From an uncultured Ruminiclostridium sp. (lineage in GTDB: Bacteria; Bacillota; Clostridia; Oscillospirales; Acutalibacteraceae): a stretch of 64,000 nucleotides of DNA. The notes under the pieces are model-generated. The model was given only the letters and a program-made list of their open reading frames with translations. It was not told the origin of the DNA and made no database searches. Positions within the stretch are counted from its first letter, which is position 1; each line of letters opens with the position of its first letter. The stretch spans positions 1 to 64,000 of the forward strand of contig CABUCM010000006.1 in the NCBI GenBank assembly GCA_902490005.1, in the 5' to 3' direction. Both the position numbers and the translations under genes were made by a program. This document shows, piece by piece, positions 18,675-27,248 of the stretch.

Positions 18675-19037
18675 TTATTCCTCCTGGGCTCTCCGGTACT
18701 CTTCAATAGCATTTATTGTTTGATAATACTCCTCAGATAATTGCGGTATCATTTCGGCGGCTTTATTCCAGTTATCTTCTTTTAATACCTTTGTGGCCGC
18801 ACTGCAGCTCTCCGACAATCTGGTAAAAGAAAGATTTTGGCAAATTCCCTTAAGGGTATGAACGGCTCTGAGAGCCTCGGCGTAATCCTTCTTTTCCATG
18901 GAGGCTTCAAAAATGGCAAAGCTTTTATCATCCAGGAATTTATATACAAATTTCCGGATAATCTGTTCGCGCCCCAATCGTCCCATTACCTCGTCAAAAT
19001 TGCCGCCCAATTTCATATAACAATCTTTTAGATCCAT
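18675..19037 (-). CDS. HPt phosphotransfer domain protein
   Basis: 120 aa, one helical HPt domain with the phospho-accepting H60 in the motif AVHTLKGICQNLSF. The gene precedes the hybrid kinase in the same transcript with a 5-nt gap, so it almost certainly takes phosphate from a receiver domain of that kinase. It has no membrane segment and no other domain; many hybrid kinases carry HPt fused, here it is separate. Confidence 0.93.
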   Translation of the reverse strand: MDLKDCYMKLGGNFDEVMGRLGREQIIRKFVYKFLDDKSFAIFEASMEKKDYAEALRAVHTLKGICQNLSFTRLSESCSAATKVLKEDNWNKAAEMIPQLSEEYYQTINAIEEYRRAQEE

Positions 19038-19268
19038 TCTTACATTTTCCCCTTCTAAAATGTTGTCCGTAGAGTCCTCGTTTTCGTCAGGAAAACATAT
19101 AAACCTCTGTCAAGAGAGCGCGATTCATTTCTGAATCGTCCATAATAAAATTTTCTGCCTTTCCATGGTAATAGAACTCTTTCCTCACAATTTAATTATA
19201 AATGTCCTCCTTATTGACAGGCAATATCTGTATTGGTAAGGTGTGCAAATAGGTTATGCGTTTTTATA

Positions 19269-19297
19269 TCGACCAAATTGATTCCCTATGATATAAT
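19269..19297 (+). promoter_or_regulatory. Possible promoter of the duplicated GntR regulator
   Basis: TATAAT at 19292-19297 with a weak -35 TCGACC at 19269-19274 (17-bp spacer); an AGGAGG ribosome site follows at 19308-19313 before the ATG at 19320. Confidence 0.45.
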
Positions 19298-19319
19298 TTA
19301 AATAGATAGGAGGCGGGTT

Positions 19320-20786
19320 ATGGAACAACAAGAAACAAAATTTCAATTTGTATATCGTGAAATTAAGCAGTGTATTTTAGAGGGCCAAATACCTCCTGGA
19401 AATGCCTTGCCGTCTTCAAGAGTGTATTGCGAGCAATATCATGTAAGCAGATATACGATTAACCGTGTCTTTGACGCGTTGCGGGCAGAAGGGCTGATTG
19501 ATATTCAGCCCCGTCTTGCGCCAACTGTTGTTTCAACAAAAGATACTTGTCATCCATCAAATACCGCTTTTGATATTTTAAAGCAAAAAGAAGGCATCCT
19601 ACAGGTATATCAGACTTTTGCCCTAATACTGCCTTCGCTTATGGTTTTTGCTTTGCAGGGGTGTGATGTGGCGATAATGCCCCACTATAAACAGGCTATG
19701 AAATCATTGCGTTCAGGAAATACGACAGGTGGATGGTACATTACTTCTAAATTGGGATATGATATATTAAGAATAGGCGGCAATCCCTTATTCAGCGAAC
19801 TATATTCTACATTTGGACTTTATAATAAGCTTGCATTCTTTACAGAAGATTGTCCCTATTTCTCTAAGAACTTTTTGCAGGGGTCCGCATCTGCAACCGG
19901 TGTTATTATAGAGATATTAAAAGGCGATGATCCACTCACAAAGTACAACCAGTTATCAAATATGTATCAGAAACTTACGGATTCCGTTGAAAAAACGCTG
20001 GATCACCTGTCAGAGACAACACCAGAATGCCCTGCACAAGCTGATTTGAGGTATTCGTGGAATCCCATGCGCGGTCAGGATTATTTTTACTCAAAAATTG
20101 TTGATGATATCAATCAAAAAATTGGCCTTGAAGAATATTCTGTTGGAATGTATCTTCCATATGAAAAGCAACTAGCTAAACAATATGGCGTCTCTTTATC
20201 GACAGTTAGAAAAGCATTGTCAGAACTGGAGCAAAGAGGTTTTGTAAAGACGTTAAATGGGAAAGGTACAATAGTGATAGAACCGGATGATATGAAACTT
20301 CACCAGCTGGCTCTTAATTCGGGGTATGTAGAAAAGGCGTTGCGTTATCTTCACGCCTTACAGTTAATGGCATTAATTATCCGTCCAGCAGCTTTAGCTG
20401 CAGCCTCGCGGTTTACTAGAGCGGAACTGGACGAGTTATCAGATAGATTTACTTCTCCTGGCTCTATTTATTTAACAGATATTGTAGAATCTATAATAAA
20501 GCATACCACATTAGAGCCTTTATATATTATTCTATCCGAAACCAATCATCTTCTTGAATGGGGACATCATTTTACTTATTATCCATCCAAAAAACATACG
20601 GTTTCCTTTGTCAATAAACAAGTTGTTCTAGCCTTTCAGCAGTTAAGAGAAGGTGATGCGAGTTCTTTTGCAGACAGCATAGCGGGTTGTTATCGTTATA
20701 TTTTGGTATCCGTAAAAAAGAATATGTTAGAAAAATATAAACTTTATAATGCGGCTAATATTCGGGTTCCGGAAAATATTAGCTAG
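19320..20786 (+). CDS. GntR-family regulator made of two GntR plus helical-domain units
   Basis: 488 aa, about twice a normal FadR-type GntR protein. Residues ~6-72 are a GntR winged helix (QFVYREIKQCILEGQIPPGN, then YHVSRYTINRVFDALRAEGL). Residues ~85-235 are helical. Residues ~255-322 are a second winged helix (YFYSKIVDDINQKIGLEEYS, then YGVSLSTVRKALSELEQRGF), and ~325-475 a second helical region that aligns loosely with the first. So the protein looks like an internal tandem duplication, able in principle to bind two half-sites as a monomer. AT-rich compared with flanking genes. Divergent from the HPt-kinase pair, which it may control. Ligand not recognised. Confidence 0.85.
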   Translation: MEQQETKFQFVYREIKQCILEGQIPPGNALPSSRVYCEQYHVSRYTINRVFDALRAEGLIDIQPRLAPTVVSTKDTCHPSNTAFDILKQKEGILQVYQTFALILPSLMVFALQGCDVAIMPHYKQAMKSLRSGNTTGGWYITSKLGYDILRIGGNPLFSELYSTFGLYNKLAFFTEDCPYFSKNFLQGSASATGVIIEILKGDDPLTKYNQLSNMYQKLTDSVEKTLDHLSETTPECPAQADLRYSWNPMRGQDYFYSKIVDDINQKIGLEEYSVGMYLPYEKQLAKQYGVSLSTVRKALSELEQRGFVKTLNGKGTIVIEPDDMKLHQLALNSGYVEKALRYLHALQLMALIIRPAALAAASRFTRAELDELSDRFTSPGSIYLTDIVESIIKHTTLEPLYIILSETNHLLEWGHHFTYYPSKKHTVSFVNKQVVLAFQQLREGDASSFADSIAGCYRYILVSVKKNMLEKYKLYNAANIRVPENIS

Positions 20787-22205
20787 CAAGCAAGGCCTCT
20801 GAGCAGCCGCATGGTCTTTGGCGTTGCTTGTTGAAAATACCTTCCCCTCGCGGACACAAAATTTCATTTCACAACTGCACATTCTATGACAGTTTTGGCC
20901 ATGGCTAGTTTATCGTTGGCCATGGTCTTTTCCTTTTTTGCACCTTATTCCTACTACATATTCCACAAATCCATACTGGTTCTCGGCAGCCGTAATCTCA
21001 ATTACGCAATTTACAATCTACAGTACAATATTGTACTAAATACAGTTGCTACACAACCAGGCCGCCGCAAACCCTCCCTTCAGCTTCTTATGAAGATTTC
21101 CGTACATTGGCTATGTTATATAAAAAAATTAATTATTTTAGCAAAAATAAACATCAACCTATTTTCCCGCCTTACCAATTTGGAAGTTGATAATAGATAC
21201 AGGTAACATTAAAATAAAGATAGTCGCCGATATATTAAAAGAATGAGAAAATCAATGAATAAGAATACCACGGGCACATAATTTACGGTGAGAGTTTTTA
21301 CCGTGAGCGTACAACCATTATTGAGGGTCATATTGTTTTTCATCTGCTGTTTTTTGGTTTCGTGCCTTATAAGTGACCGCTTATATATTTGCGGGTGGAA
21401 AGCAAGGCTTTTATGAAAATTAGGTTGGCTACACGATGCTCCCCTTTTGATTCCCATAATAAAATGGTAATCGAAAATGAATATTAAAACGGCCAGAATT
21501 TGTGTGGCAATCGGCGCCAGTGTACATTAACGCACTCTGCAAATTTGAAGATTATTCTATGCTTTCTTGTCCGTACGAAGCATTTTCCAAATAAATACGG
21601 AAAATAGTTCAACAAAGAACTTTGTCTGTTTTGCGCTGCAGGGGGTTTATCCATAAGGGCTCTCTATTACCTTCAAAAGAAGCTTCCTTGGACAGCAAAA
21701 ACAATCTAGGCAACCACTTATTCTTTTAGAAAAGTTTTTCCGAACAGGGGGAGCGATTTGAAATTTAAAAACGGGATATCCAAATTCCGGCCTCTTCTTT
21801 TATTTTATAAGCACAGTATTTAAGCCGCTTTCAAAGGTCCGCTCTTTTTATAGGAATTGGGGACACCGAAAGGCCAAAAACAAGGAGACATATTGTGAAA
21901 ATAAAAAAGGAGCCATCCGGGACCGGGGAGTTTTATTGAGAATTCTTTGTTTCTCCTTAAACGGGACCAGCTTCTTCATGGCGGGGTTAAGGGCGCTTTA
22001 CAATAATTCCATTACGGCCGCAAAACGCGGCTTTTCGGGTTCACATCACCAAAGAGCGGAAGCCGGGAGAATCCAAATGTGGTAGTTCAGAAAAATGTAT
22101 TCTAAGGCAGGGACTGCTGTGGGGATCAAAAACTGATTGGGGTATGGGAAGAGGGCTCTTGCCGGCGGGGAAGGGGGGCTTTTCTGATTCATCACGACGA
22201 AATGC
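20787..22205. other. Long intergenic region, no supportable gene
   Basis: About 1.4 kb, AT-rich on the left and more mixed on the right. Short open frames (106 aa at 20886-21206 plus, 82 aa at 21209-21457 minus, 63 aa at 22046-22237 minus) lack ribosome sites and family signatures. A small repeat pair (CAAGCAA near 20787 and TTGCTTG near 20825) could form a hairpin but has no T run. No tRNA, IS ends or CRISPR spacing was seen. It may be the scar of lost genes next to the candidate defence gene. Confidence 0.5.
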
Positions 22206-24686
22206 TTATGAATCCCCTGAAGAAAGCTGTTCTTCAAACAGAGAGCGGATCCGAGACTTCTCGCGTTCTTCCTCTATATGATTCCAATATTCCATATTGA
22301 CGCGGTCCAGGTACCAGTTTTCAGTGGATTCCCGCCGTTGGGCGGTATAGGCTTCATAGGTCTCCTCTGGCAAGAAGTCGTACATGGCATTGTCAATCAT
22401 GATTTTCGCTTTATCCCAGGGGTTTTGATCGATCAATACGGCATCCCGGTCAATACTGATATTCCCATCAAACCAGGGCTGGTCCTCCAGTACATCCCGA
22501 ATGTTGCGGATCACGTGCTCTACAAATTGATCGGTAAGGTCGTCTTCCAGAAATGCACTTAGATCGAATTCAAAATAATCAATGACATCCTCTTCGGGCA
22601 TATCCGCGGGAATGGCCTGCACCAAACGGTCGAATTCCGACTGGTCATAATCGTCCGTGTAAAACGTGTTAAAATCAGCAATCTCATTGAGTAAGCGGTC
22701 TTCCGTATACTCTGTAGCTTTTTTTCGAAAGAACGCGACGTCATAATCATATTTTGGTTCCGGAGCGCAAAACACGGACCAGATAAGGGACAGCACTTGA
22801 AGCAGTTCAATAGAATGCGTGGCTCTTCCCATCAAACCTACTACAAAGCCATTGTCCGACAGCTGGCGCTCCATCTGATAGTAAGAAAACAGCGGCTCTG
22901 AAAACAACGGCAGAATATAATCCAGACAGTCTTTCATCGAAAATGGTTGATAGTTGTTGACAGCTCCCTGACGGAGTAAATCAAGCAGTTGGTCGCGGTA
23001 TACGTCATCCAGCAAAGGCTGCCGGACAACACACAGATAGGCCAAGATATTGCCTAAATACGACTTTTCTTGAAAACGAAGACGCAAGAGGGAGCGGTCT
23101 TGAAATTTTTGTTCCACCAGCGTAAGCAATGCCGGAGGATGCAGATAATCTTCCATGGAATTTCCGCGCAGAATTTTATGGATCTGCTCAAAATAGACTG
23201 CGGAAGCGGCAATGGCTTCTTTCTCCAGCGGATGACGCCGGATATACTGGGAAAGAAAGTCGTTGACAGAAGGATTGAGTACCGAGATTTTCCGTGTTTC
23301 ATCCCAGGTCTGGCAAACCATGGAACGATTCAGCCGCTTTAGCGCGTTCCCCATCTGATCCACCGTCTTATCGATTTCCGGCATGGCTCTGATCCGCGCG
23401 TCGTAACAGGCCTGCAGCAGCGTAAAATCCACATTCGTATTGGTTAGGGAATACAGGGTCGTCAATAAGAGGCGGTCCTCCGGACGGAGGTTTTTCTCAA
23501 ATTCCTGCGCCCAGATATTTGCCGGATCATTGAGCAGTTTCAGCAGACGGTCATAAAAGTCTTTTGGATCGGACAGGCTGGCCAGGGTGGCAGCCATCAT
23601 GCCAATGATTCGAGGATTAAAATTATGGTGCCTGATAATATTCCAGTACCGTCCTTCGGAAGCGATATAATGGCAGATTGTTGGGCGGCCGGCGCACGCT
23701 GTTTTTAAATTGCTTTGGAGAATGCGGGCTTTTTCATATTCCGTCAGCTCGTCCACATTTATTTTCTTCACATTGGAAAGAAGCCTGGAGAAGAGGGGGA
23801 TGCTCCGTTCAGCCTCTTGCAGAACTGTAATACGCGAGTTTAGGAGAATCCGCTTATGCTTGCTGCGCCGGATAAAGTGCAGCAGTGTTTCCAGCTCCCC
23901 GGCCCTGCCTGGATCCAGCGAAACGTACATCTGCCCCAGAAAGTCATCCAGCAGAATCAGTTCCGGTGTGTCGTCTTGAGAAAGAATCCCTTTAATATCC
24001 CTCAGATTTCCGTCCGTCGTATAGTGCACTTGGTATCCCTGTTGTGCCAGATCCAAAGCGATTCGCCTGGAGATCACGGTTTTTCCCGTGCCTGGCGCGC
24101 CTTGCAGCAGGACCGCGTGATCCTGTTCCAGTAGCTCGATGCACGCGCAATAACTCTCCGTGGGCACAAATTCGCGGAACGATTCGATTTCCAAAAGCAT
24201 TTCCCGTGTGTCAAAATCAATGTTTCGATAAAGGGCTTTGCTGAGGACGCTCATGGAAAAATTCCAAAGCTTCGGGTGCTTCTCCAGAATATCCTTATAT
24301 TGGTTTTCCTGCAGCAGCTCATCCATTCTGCCCAGGGTAAAAATATGTTCCTGGTCAAACCTTGTGTACGGTTGAAATAGGTTTATGATTTTTTCCAGCC
24401 GCTTCCGAGTAAGATTCCTTGGCAGGAACAGATAGTAGGCTTCTGGACGCAGTGTTTTCACACGGTCCCGTTCCCCTTCTAATTCACGCATCAGCGTATC
24501 GATAGAGGTGAAAATAAAATTCTTGGCTTGGCCTATGATTTTGGGATGAAGGGGATCATCTGTAAAATCAATCCCCTCATCATAGGGGCCATCCGTCAGA
24601 TATAGCTTCTTTTGAACAATTTTTTGCAAAATATCCCGGGCTAATTCCGCAAACTCTTTCGACTCCAGTGTGAAAAAATTTAGCAT
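22206..24686 (-). CDS. REase-like plus STAND-type NTPase, candidate antiphage defence protein
   Basis: 826 aa. N-terminal ~1-115: restriction-endonuclease-like fold with D36/E37...D40 and, after a short gap, GQAK (52-55), i.e. the D...QxK layout of Mrr-type PD-(D/E)xK nucleases. Residues ~170-420: P-loop NTPase with Walker A GAPGTGKT (196-203) and Walker B LILLDDFLGQ (243-252), the latter typical of the nSTAND3 group. The remaining ~400 residues are mostly helical and acidic with no recognised repeat, a plausible sensor. No membrane segment. Solitary gene beside a gene-poor 1.4-kb stretch. By analogy with Avs-type proteins it may sense a phage product and activate the nuclease; that function is inference. 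Confidence 0.75.
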   Translation of the reverse strand: MLNFFTLESKEFAELARDILQKIVQKKLYLTDGPYDEGIDFTDDPLHPKIIGQAKNFIFTSIDTLMRELEGERDRVKTLRPEAYYLFLPRNLTRKRLEKIINLFQPYTRFDQEHIFTLGRMDELLQENQYKDILEKHPKLWNFSMSVLSKALYRNIDFDTREMLLEIESFREFVPTESYCACIELLEQDHAVLLQGAPGTGKTVISRRIALDLAQQGYQVHYTTDGNLRDIKGILSQDDTPELILLDDFLGQMYVSLDPGRAGELETLLHFIRRSKHKRILLNSRITVLQEAERSIPLFSRLLSNVKKINVDELTEYEKARILQSNLKTACAGRPTICHYIASEGRYWNIIRHHNFNPRIIGMMAATLASLSDPKDFYDRLLKLLNDPANIWAQEFEKNLRPEDRLLLTTLYSLTNTNVDFTLLQACYDARIRAMPEIDKTVDQMGNALKRLNRSMVCQTWDETRKISVLNPSVNDFLSQYIRRHPLEKEAIAASAVYFEQIHKILRGNSMEDYLHPPALLTLVEQKFQDRSLLRLRFQEKSYLGNILAYLCVVRQPLLDDVYRDQLLDLLRQGAVNNYQPFSMKDCLDYILPLFSEPLFSYYQMERQLSDNGFVVGLMGRATHSIELLQVLSLIWSVFCAPEPKYDYDVAFFRKKATEYTEDRLLNEIADFNTFYTDDYDQSEFDRLVQAIPADMPEEDVIDYFEFDLSAFLEDDLTDQFVEHVIRNIRDVLEDQPWFDGNISIDRDAVLIDQNPWDKAKIMIDNAMYDFLPEETYEAYTAQRRESTENWYLDRVNMEYWNHIEEEREKSRIRSLFEEQLSSGDS

Positions 24687-24732
24687 ATCCCGCCACCTTC
24701 TGCCTTTTTGTGATTCTGAATATTACCGCTTT

Positions 24733-24761
24733 ATTATAACAGCTTTCGCCACTGTGGGCAA
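24733..24761 (-). promoter_or_regulatory. Predicted promoter of the REase-STAND gene
   Basis: Minus-strand TTGCCC (24761-24756), 17-bp spacer, TATAAT (24738-24733), ~50 bp before the start codon at 24686. Confidence 0.55.
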
Positions 24762-24910
24762 TTCAGAGAGCCCTGCTTTTTCGACAATTTTTTGAGATGG
24801 TATTTTTTTGAAAATAAAATGATGTATTCTTTTGGATGGATTTACTTTCGTCAATCGTATTAAGGATGAAGCCGTCAATGGCTACCATAAAGCTGCTGGA
24901 GGAAACAGAA

Positions 24911-25666
24911 ATGAAAAAAATAATGGTTGGAATTTTAACTTCGGCGTTGATTTTTGCGGTCAGCGCGTCAAGCGCGTTTGCGGCCGCACCGGAGAAAAGG
25001 GACAATTTCGTGGATGCAAACGAGGACGGAATATGCGATAATTACAATGGGGCCGGCGGAAACGGCGGCGGGTTTACGGATGAAGATAACGACGGTGTCT
25101 GCGACAACCGTGGAAACGGCGGGGGCCAGGGGAATCATAGGAATTTTGTGGATGCAAACGAGGACGGAATATGCGATAATTACAATAGCGCCGGCGGAAA
25201 CGGCGGCGGGTTTACAGATGAAGATAACGACGGTATCTGCGACAACCGTGGAAACGGCGGGGGCCAGGGGAGTCATAGGAATTTTGTGGACGCAAACGAG
25301 GACGGAATATGCGATGATTACAATAGCGCTAGCGGAAACGGCGGCGGGTTTACAGATGAAGATAACGACGGCGTCTGCGACAACCGTGGAAACGGCAGAG
25401 GCCAGGGGAGTCATGGGAATTATGTAGATGCAAATGAGGATGGAATATGCGATAATTACAATAGCGCCGGCGGAAACGGCGGCGGGTTTACAGATGAAGA
25501 TAACGACGGTATCTGCGATAACCGTGGAAACGGCAGGGGCCAGGGGAATCATAGGAATTTTGTGGATGCAAACGAGGACGGAATATGCGATAATTATTCC
25601 GGGGAAGCATCCTTTTCTCAAAATATGGGAAGAGGCGTCGGTTCCAGGGGACGATGGGGAAAATAA
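24911..25666 (+). CDS. Secreted protein of tandem Asp-rich, calcium-loop-like repeats
   Basis: 251 aa from ATG 24911, preceded by GGAGGA at ~24897. A clear signal peptide (KKIMVGILTSALIFAVSASS, cleaved near AFAAA). The rest is four 46-residue repeats and a fifth partial one; each has NFVDANEDGICDN and FTDEDNDGVCDN, two DxDxDG-like loops as in dockerin or EF-hand calcium sites, each with a Cys, joined by a Gly/Asn-rich linker. No enzyme domain or cell-wall anchor. It is followed 15 bp later by an ECF sigma factor and its anti-sigma, so it may be a structural product or signal of that module. Function unknown. Confidence 0.85.
   Translation: MKKIMVGILTSALIFAVSASSAFAAAPEKRDNFVDANEDGICDNYNGAGGNGGGFTDEDNDGVCDNRGNGGGQGNHRNFVDANEDGICDNYNSAGGNGGGFTDEDNDGICDNRGNGGGQGSHRNFVDANEDGICDDYNSASGNGGGFTDEDNDGVCDNRGNGRGQGSHGNYVDANEDGICDNYNSAGGNGGGFTDEDNDGICDNRGNGRGQGNHRNFVDANEDGICDNYSGEASFSQNMGRGVGSRGRWGK
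25004..25597 (+). repeat. 138-bp direct tandem repeats inside the secreted protein gene
   Basis: Units begin at 25004, 25142, 25280, 25418 and 25556 (the last is partial), exactly 138 bp apart and nearly identical, with mostly silent or conservative differences. High identity suggests recent expansion or gene conversion and copy-number instability. Confidence 0.93.
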
Positions 25667-25681
25667 CAAACGAGGTTTGCC

Positions 25682-26164
25682 ATGCGGAATGAACAGGAAG
25701 TGACCAAAGCAATCGAGCGGTATTCTGATACCGTTCGGCGGCTTTGTATGCTGCATCTTAAAAATTATGCTGATACTGAGGACATATTCCAAACCGTGTT
25801 TTTGAAATATGCCCTTAGTTCCGTTTTATTTGAAAATGAAGAGCACGAAAAAGCATGGCTGATTCGTGTTACCATTAACGCCTGTATGGACTTATTAAAA
25901 GGTTTCTTTCGCAGCCATTTTGTTTCTATTGACGATATCATTGAGCAGCCGGCGGATTTACCGCCGGACAATAAAGATGTCCTGGAGGCTGTGTGTTCTC
26001 TGCCGTCAAAATACAGAGATGTGATTTATCTGCATTATTATGAAGAATATACGGCGCCTGAGATCGGCAAGATTCTTGGGAAAAACGTAAACACAATTTA
26101 TACATTGTTGACACGAGCCAAACAAATTCTCAAACGCAGCCTGGGAGGTGATGAATATGAATGA
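25682..26164 (+). CDS. ECF-type RNA polymerase sigma factor
   Basis: 160 aa. Region 2 (residues ~5-70, VRRLCMLHLKNYADTEDIFQ and EKAWLIRVTINACMDLLKG) and region 4 (~100-155, LPSKYRDVIYLHYYEEYTAP then IGKILGKNVNTIYTLLTRAK) are both present at normal ECF spacing. It starts 15 bp after the repeat-protein gene and overlaps the anti-sigma gene by 8 bp (ATGAATGA), a translationally coupled sigma/anti-sigma pair. Likely controls its own operon; no target promoter motif could be fixed from this one locus. Confidence 0.93.
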   Translation: MRNEQEVTKAIERYSDTVRRLCMLHLKNYADTEDIFQTVFLKYALSSVLFENEEHEKAWLIRVTINACMDLLKGFFRSHFVSIDDIIEQPADLPPDNKDVLEAVCSLPSKYRDVIYLHYYEEYTAPEIGKILGKNVNTIYTLLTRAKQILKRSLGGDEYE

Positions 26165-26942
26165 GAAAATCAAGGAAACATTTGATAAGATTCACGCCGA
26201 GGAAGAATTAAAAAATAAAACCAAAGAGTTTATAGTTCATAAAATGAAGGAACACAAAAAGAGTTTTTCCTATAAACGCTTGATCCCTGTGATGGCGAGT
26301 TTTCTATTCATATTAATTGCCGTGATCGGTTATCAGCTTTACTTCACTCCTGTAACAACCATCAGCATCGACGTCAATCCATCAATTGAGTTGGGGATTA
26401 ACCGTTTTGATAGGGTCGTTTCTGTCAAGGGGTATAACCAGGACGGGGAGGATCTAGTGAGTGAATTGAATATACAATTTGAGAATTACACGGAAGCCTT
26501 GAAGGAAATTTTGTCCAATGAAAGCTTTGCGGGTTTATTATCGCAAGGGGAAGAACTGTCTATTGCGGTAATAGATTCCGATGAAACGCGAAGCGAGGCG
26601 GTACTTTCCAATATTCAGTCTTTCACAACGGGACACAAAAACGCCTATTGCTATTCCGCGAATCCGAAAGAGGTTGAAGAAGCTCATGAGGCCGGGCTTT
26701 CTTATGGGAAATATCGGGCGTATTTAGAATTACAAGCCCTTGATCCGAGCGTTACAGCGGAAGAAGTACAAGGGATGACAATGAAGCAAATACGCAGCCT
26801 GATAGAAGAACTTTCCTCTGCTGAAGGTCAAAGCGGATCGCCGGCTGACAGTGAAGCGCCAGTTGACAGTGATACGGAAACCGGACATAAAGGCGGGGGC
26901 AAGGGAAACGGCTGGGGAAGAAGAAATCGGCAAAGAGGATAG
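26157..26942 (+). CDS. RsgI-like membrane anti-sigma factor
   Basis: 261 aa from ATG 26157 (GGGAGG at 26143-26148); earlier in-frame GTG/ATG at 26148/26151 overlap that site. Residues ~1-40 are cytosolic and charged, ~44-64 form one membrane segment (LIPVMASFLFILIAVIGYQL), and the outside starts with TTISIDVNPSIELGINRFDR, the hallmark of the RsgI periplasmic domain. The rest is a helical domain and a Ser/Gly-rich tail. It should hold the ECF factor inactive until an extracellular signal is sensed. RsgI proteins usually partner SigI-type sigma factors, so an ECF partner is less common. Confidence 0.88.
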   Translation: MNEKIKETFDKIHAEEELKNKTKEFIVHKMKEHKKSFSYKRLIPVMASFLFILIAVIGYQLYFTPVTTISIDVNPSIELGINRFDRVVSVKGYNQDGEDLVSELNIQFENYTEALKEILSNESFAGLLSQGEELSIAVIDSDETRSEAVLSNIQSFTTGHKNAYCYSANPKEVEEAHEAGLSYGKYRAYLELQALDPSVTAEEVQGMTMKQIRSLIEELSSAEGQSGSPADSEAPVDSDTETGHKGGGKGNGWGRRNRQRG

Positions 26943-26965
26943 AAAAGTAAGCGGCAAATAGTTAT

Positions 26966-27024
26966 GAATACCCATTGAAATGGAGAGCTTTTATGGCCGC
27001 ATTTCAATGGGTATTCCCATTTTA
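26966..27024 (+). terminator. Long hairpin terminator after the sigma/anti-sigma operon
   Basis: GAATACCCATTGAAATG (26966-26982) pairs perfectly with CATTTCAATGGGTATTC (27000-27016), followed by CCATTTTATT, a weak T tract. The rest of the gap to 27248 has no convincing gene. Confidence 0.75.
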
Positions 27025-27248
27025 TTGAGATTTCTGATTAGTGACAACGATATAGTAAAATGGTATAATAAAACAAGCTTGGCTTCTTGCCCGGCTCTGC
27101 CGCCCGCACCGTTCCACCGGTGACACCGAGCTTGCCAATATCATGGCATCCTGCGGGATCACGAATTGGCCTTGAGGCTGATATGATAAAACGAAATAAA
27201 CTATGATTTTGTTTCAATCAAATTGATTGGGTTGAAAGGAAAAACCTT

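Noticed and set aside
20886..21457. Two short open frames (106 and 82 codons) in the long gap
   Set aside because: No ribosome sites and no recognisable motif; AT-rich chance frames are more likely.
25004..25597. CRISPR array
   Set aside because: Units are 138 bp with no unique spacers and encode protein repeats in frame.
24968..25792. 274-codon open frame on the minus strand across the repeats
   Set aside because: Regular codon pattern of the tandem repeats keeps the antisense frame open; the plus strand has signal peptide and ribosome site.
27073..27175. Possible decayed coding fragment before tag
   Set aside because: A short open stretch (RPHRSTGDTELANIMASCGI) looks protein-like, but it has no start and no family I can name.
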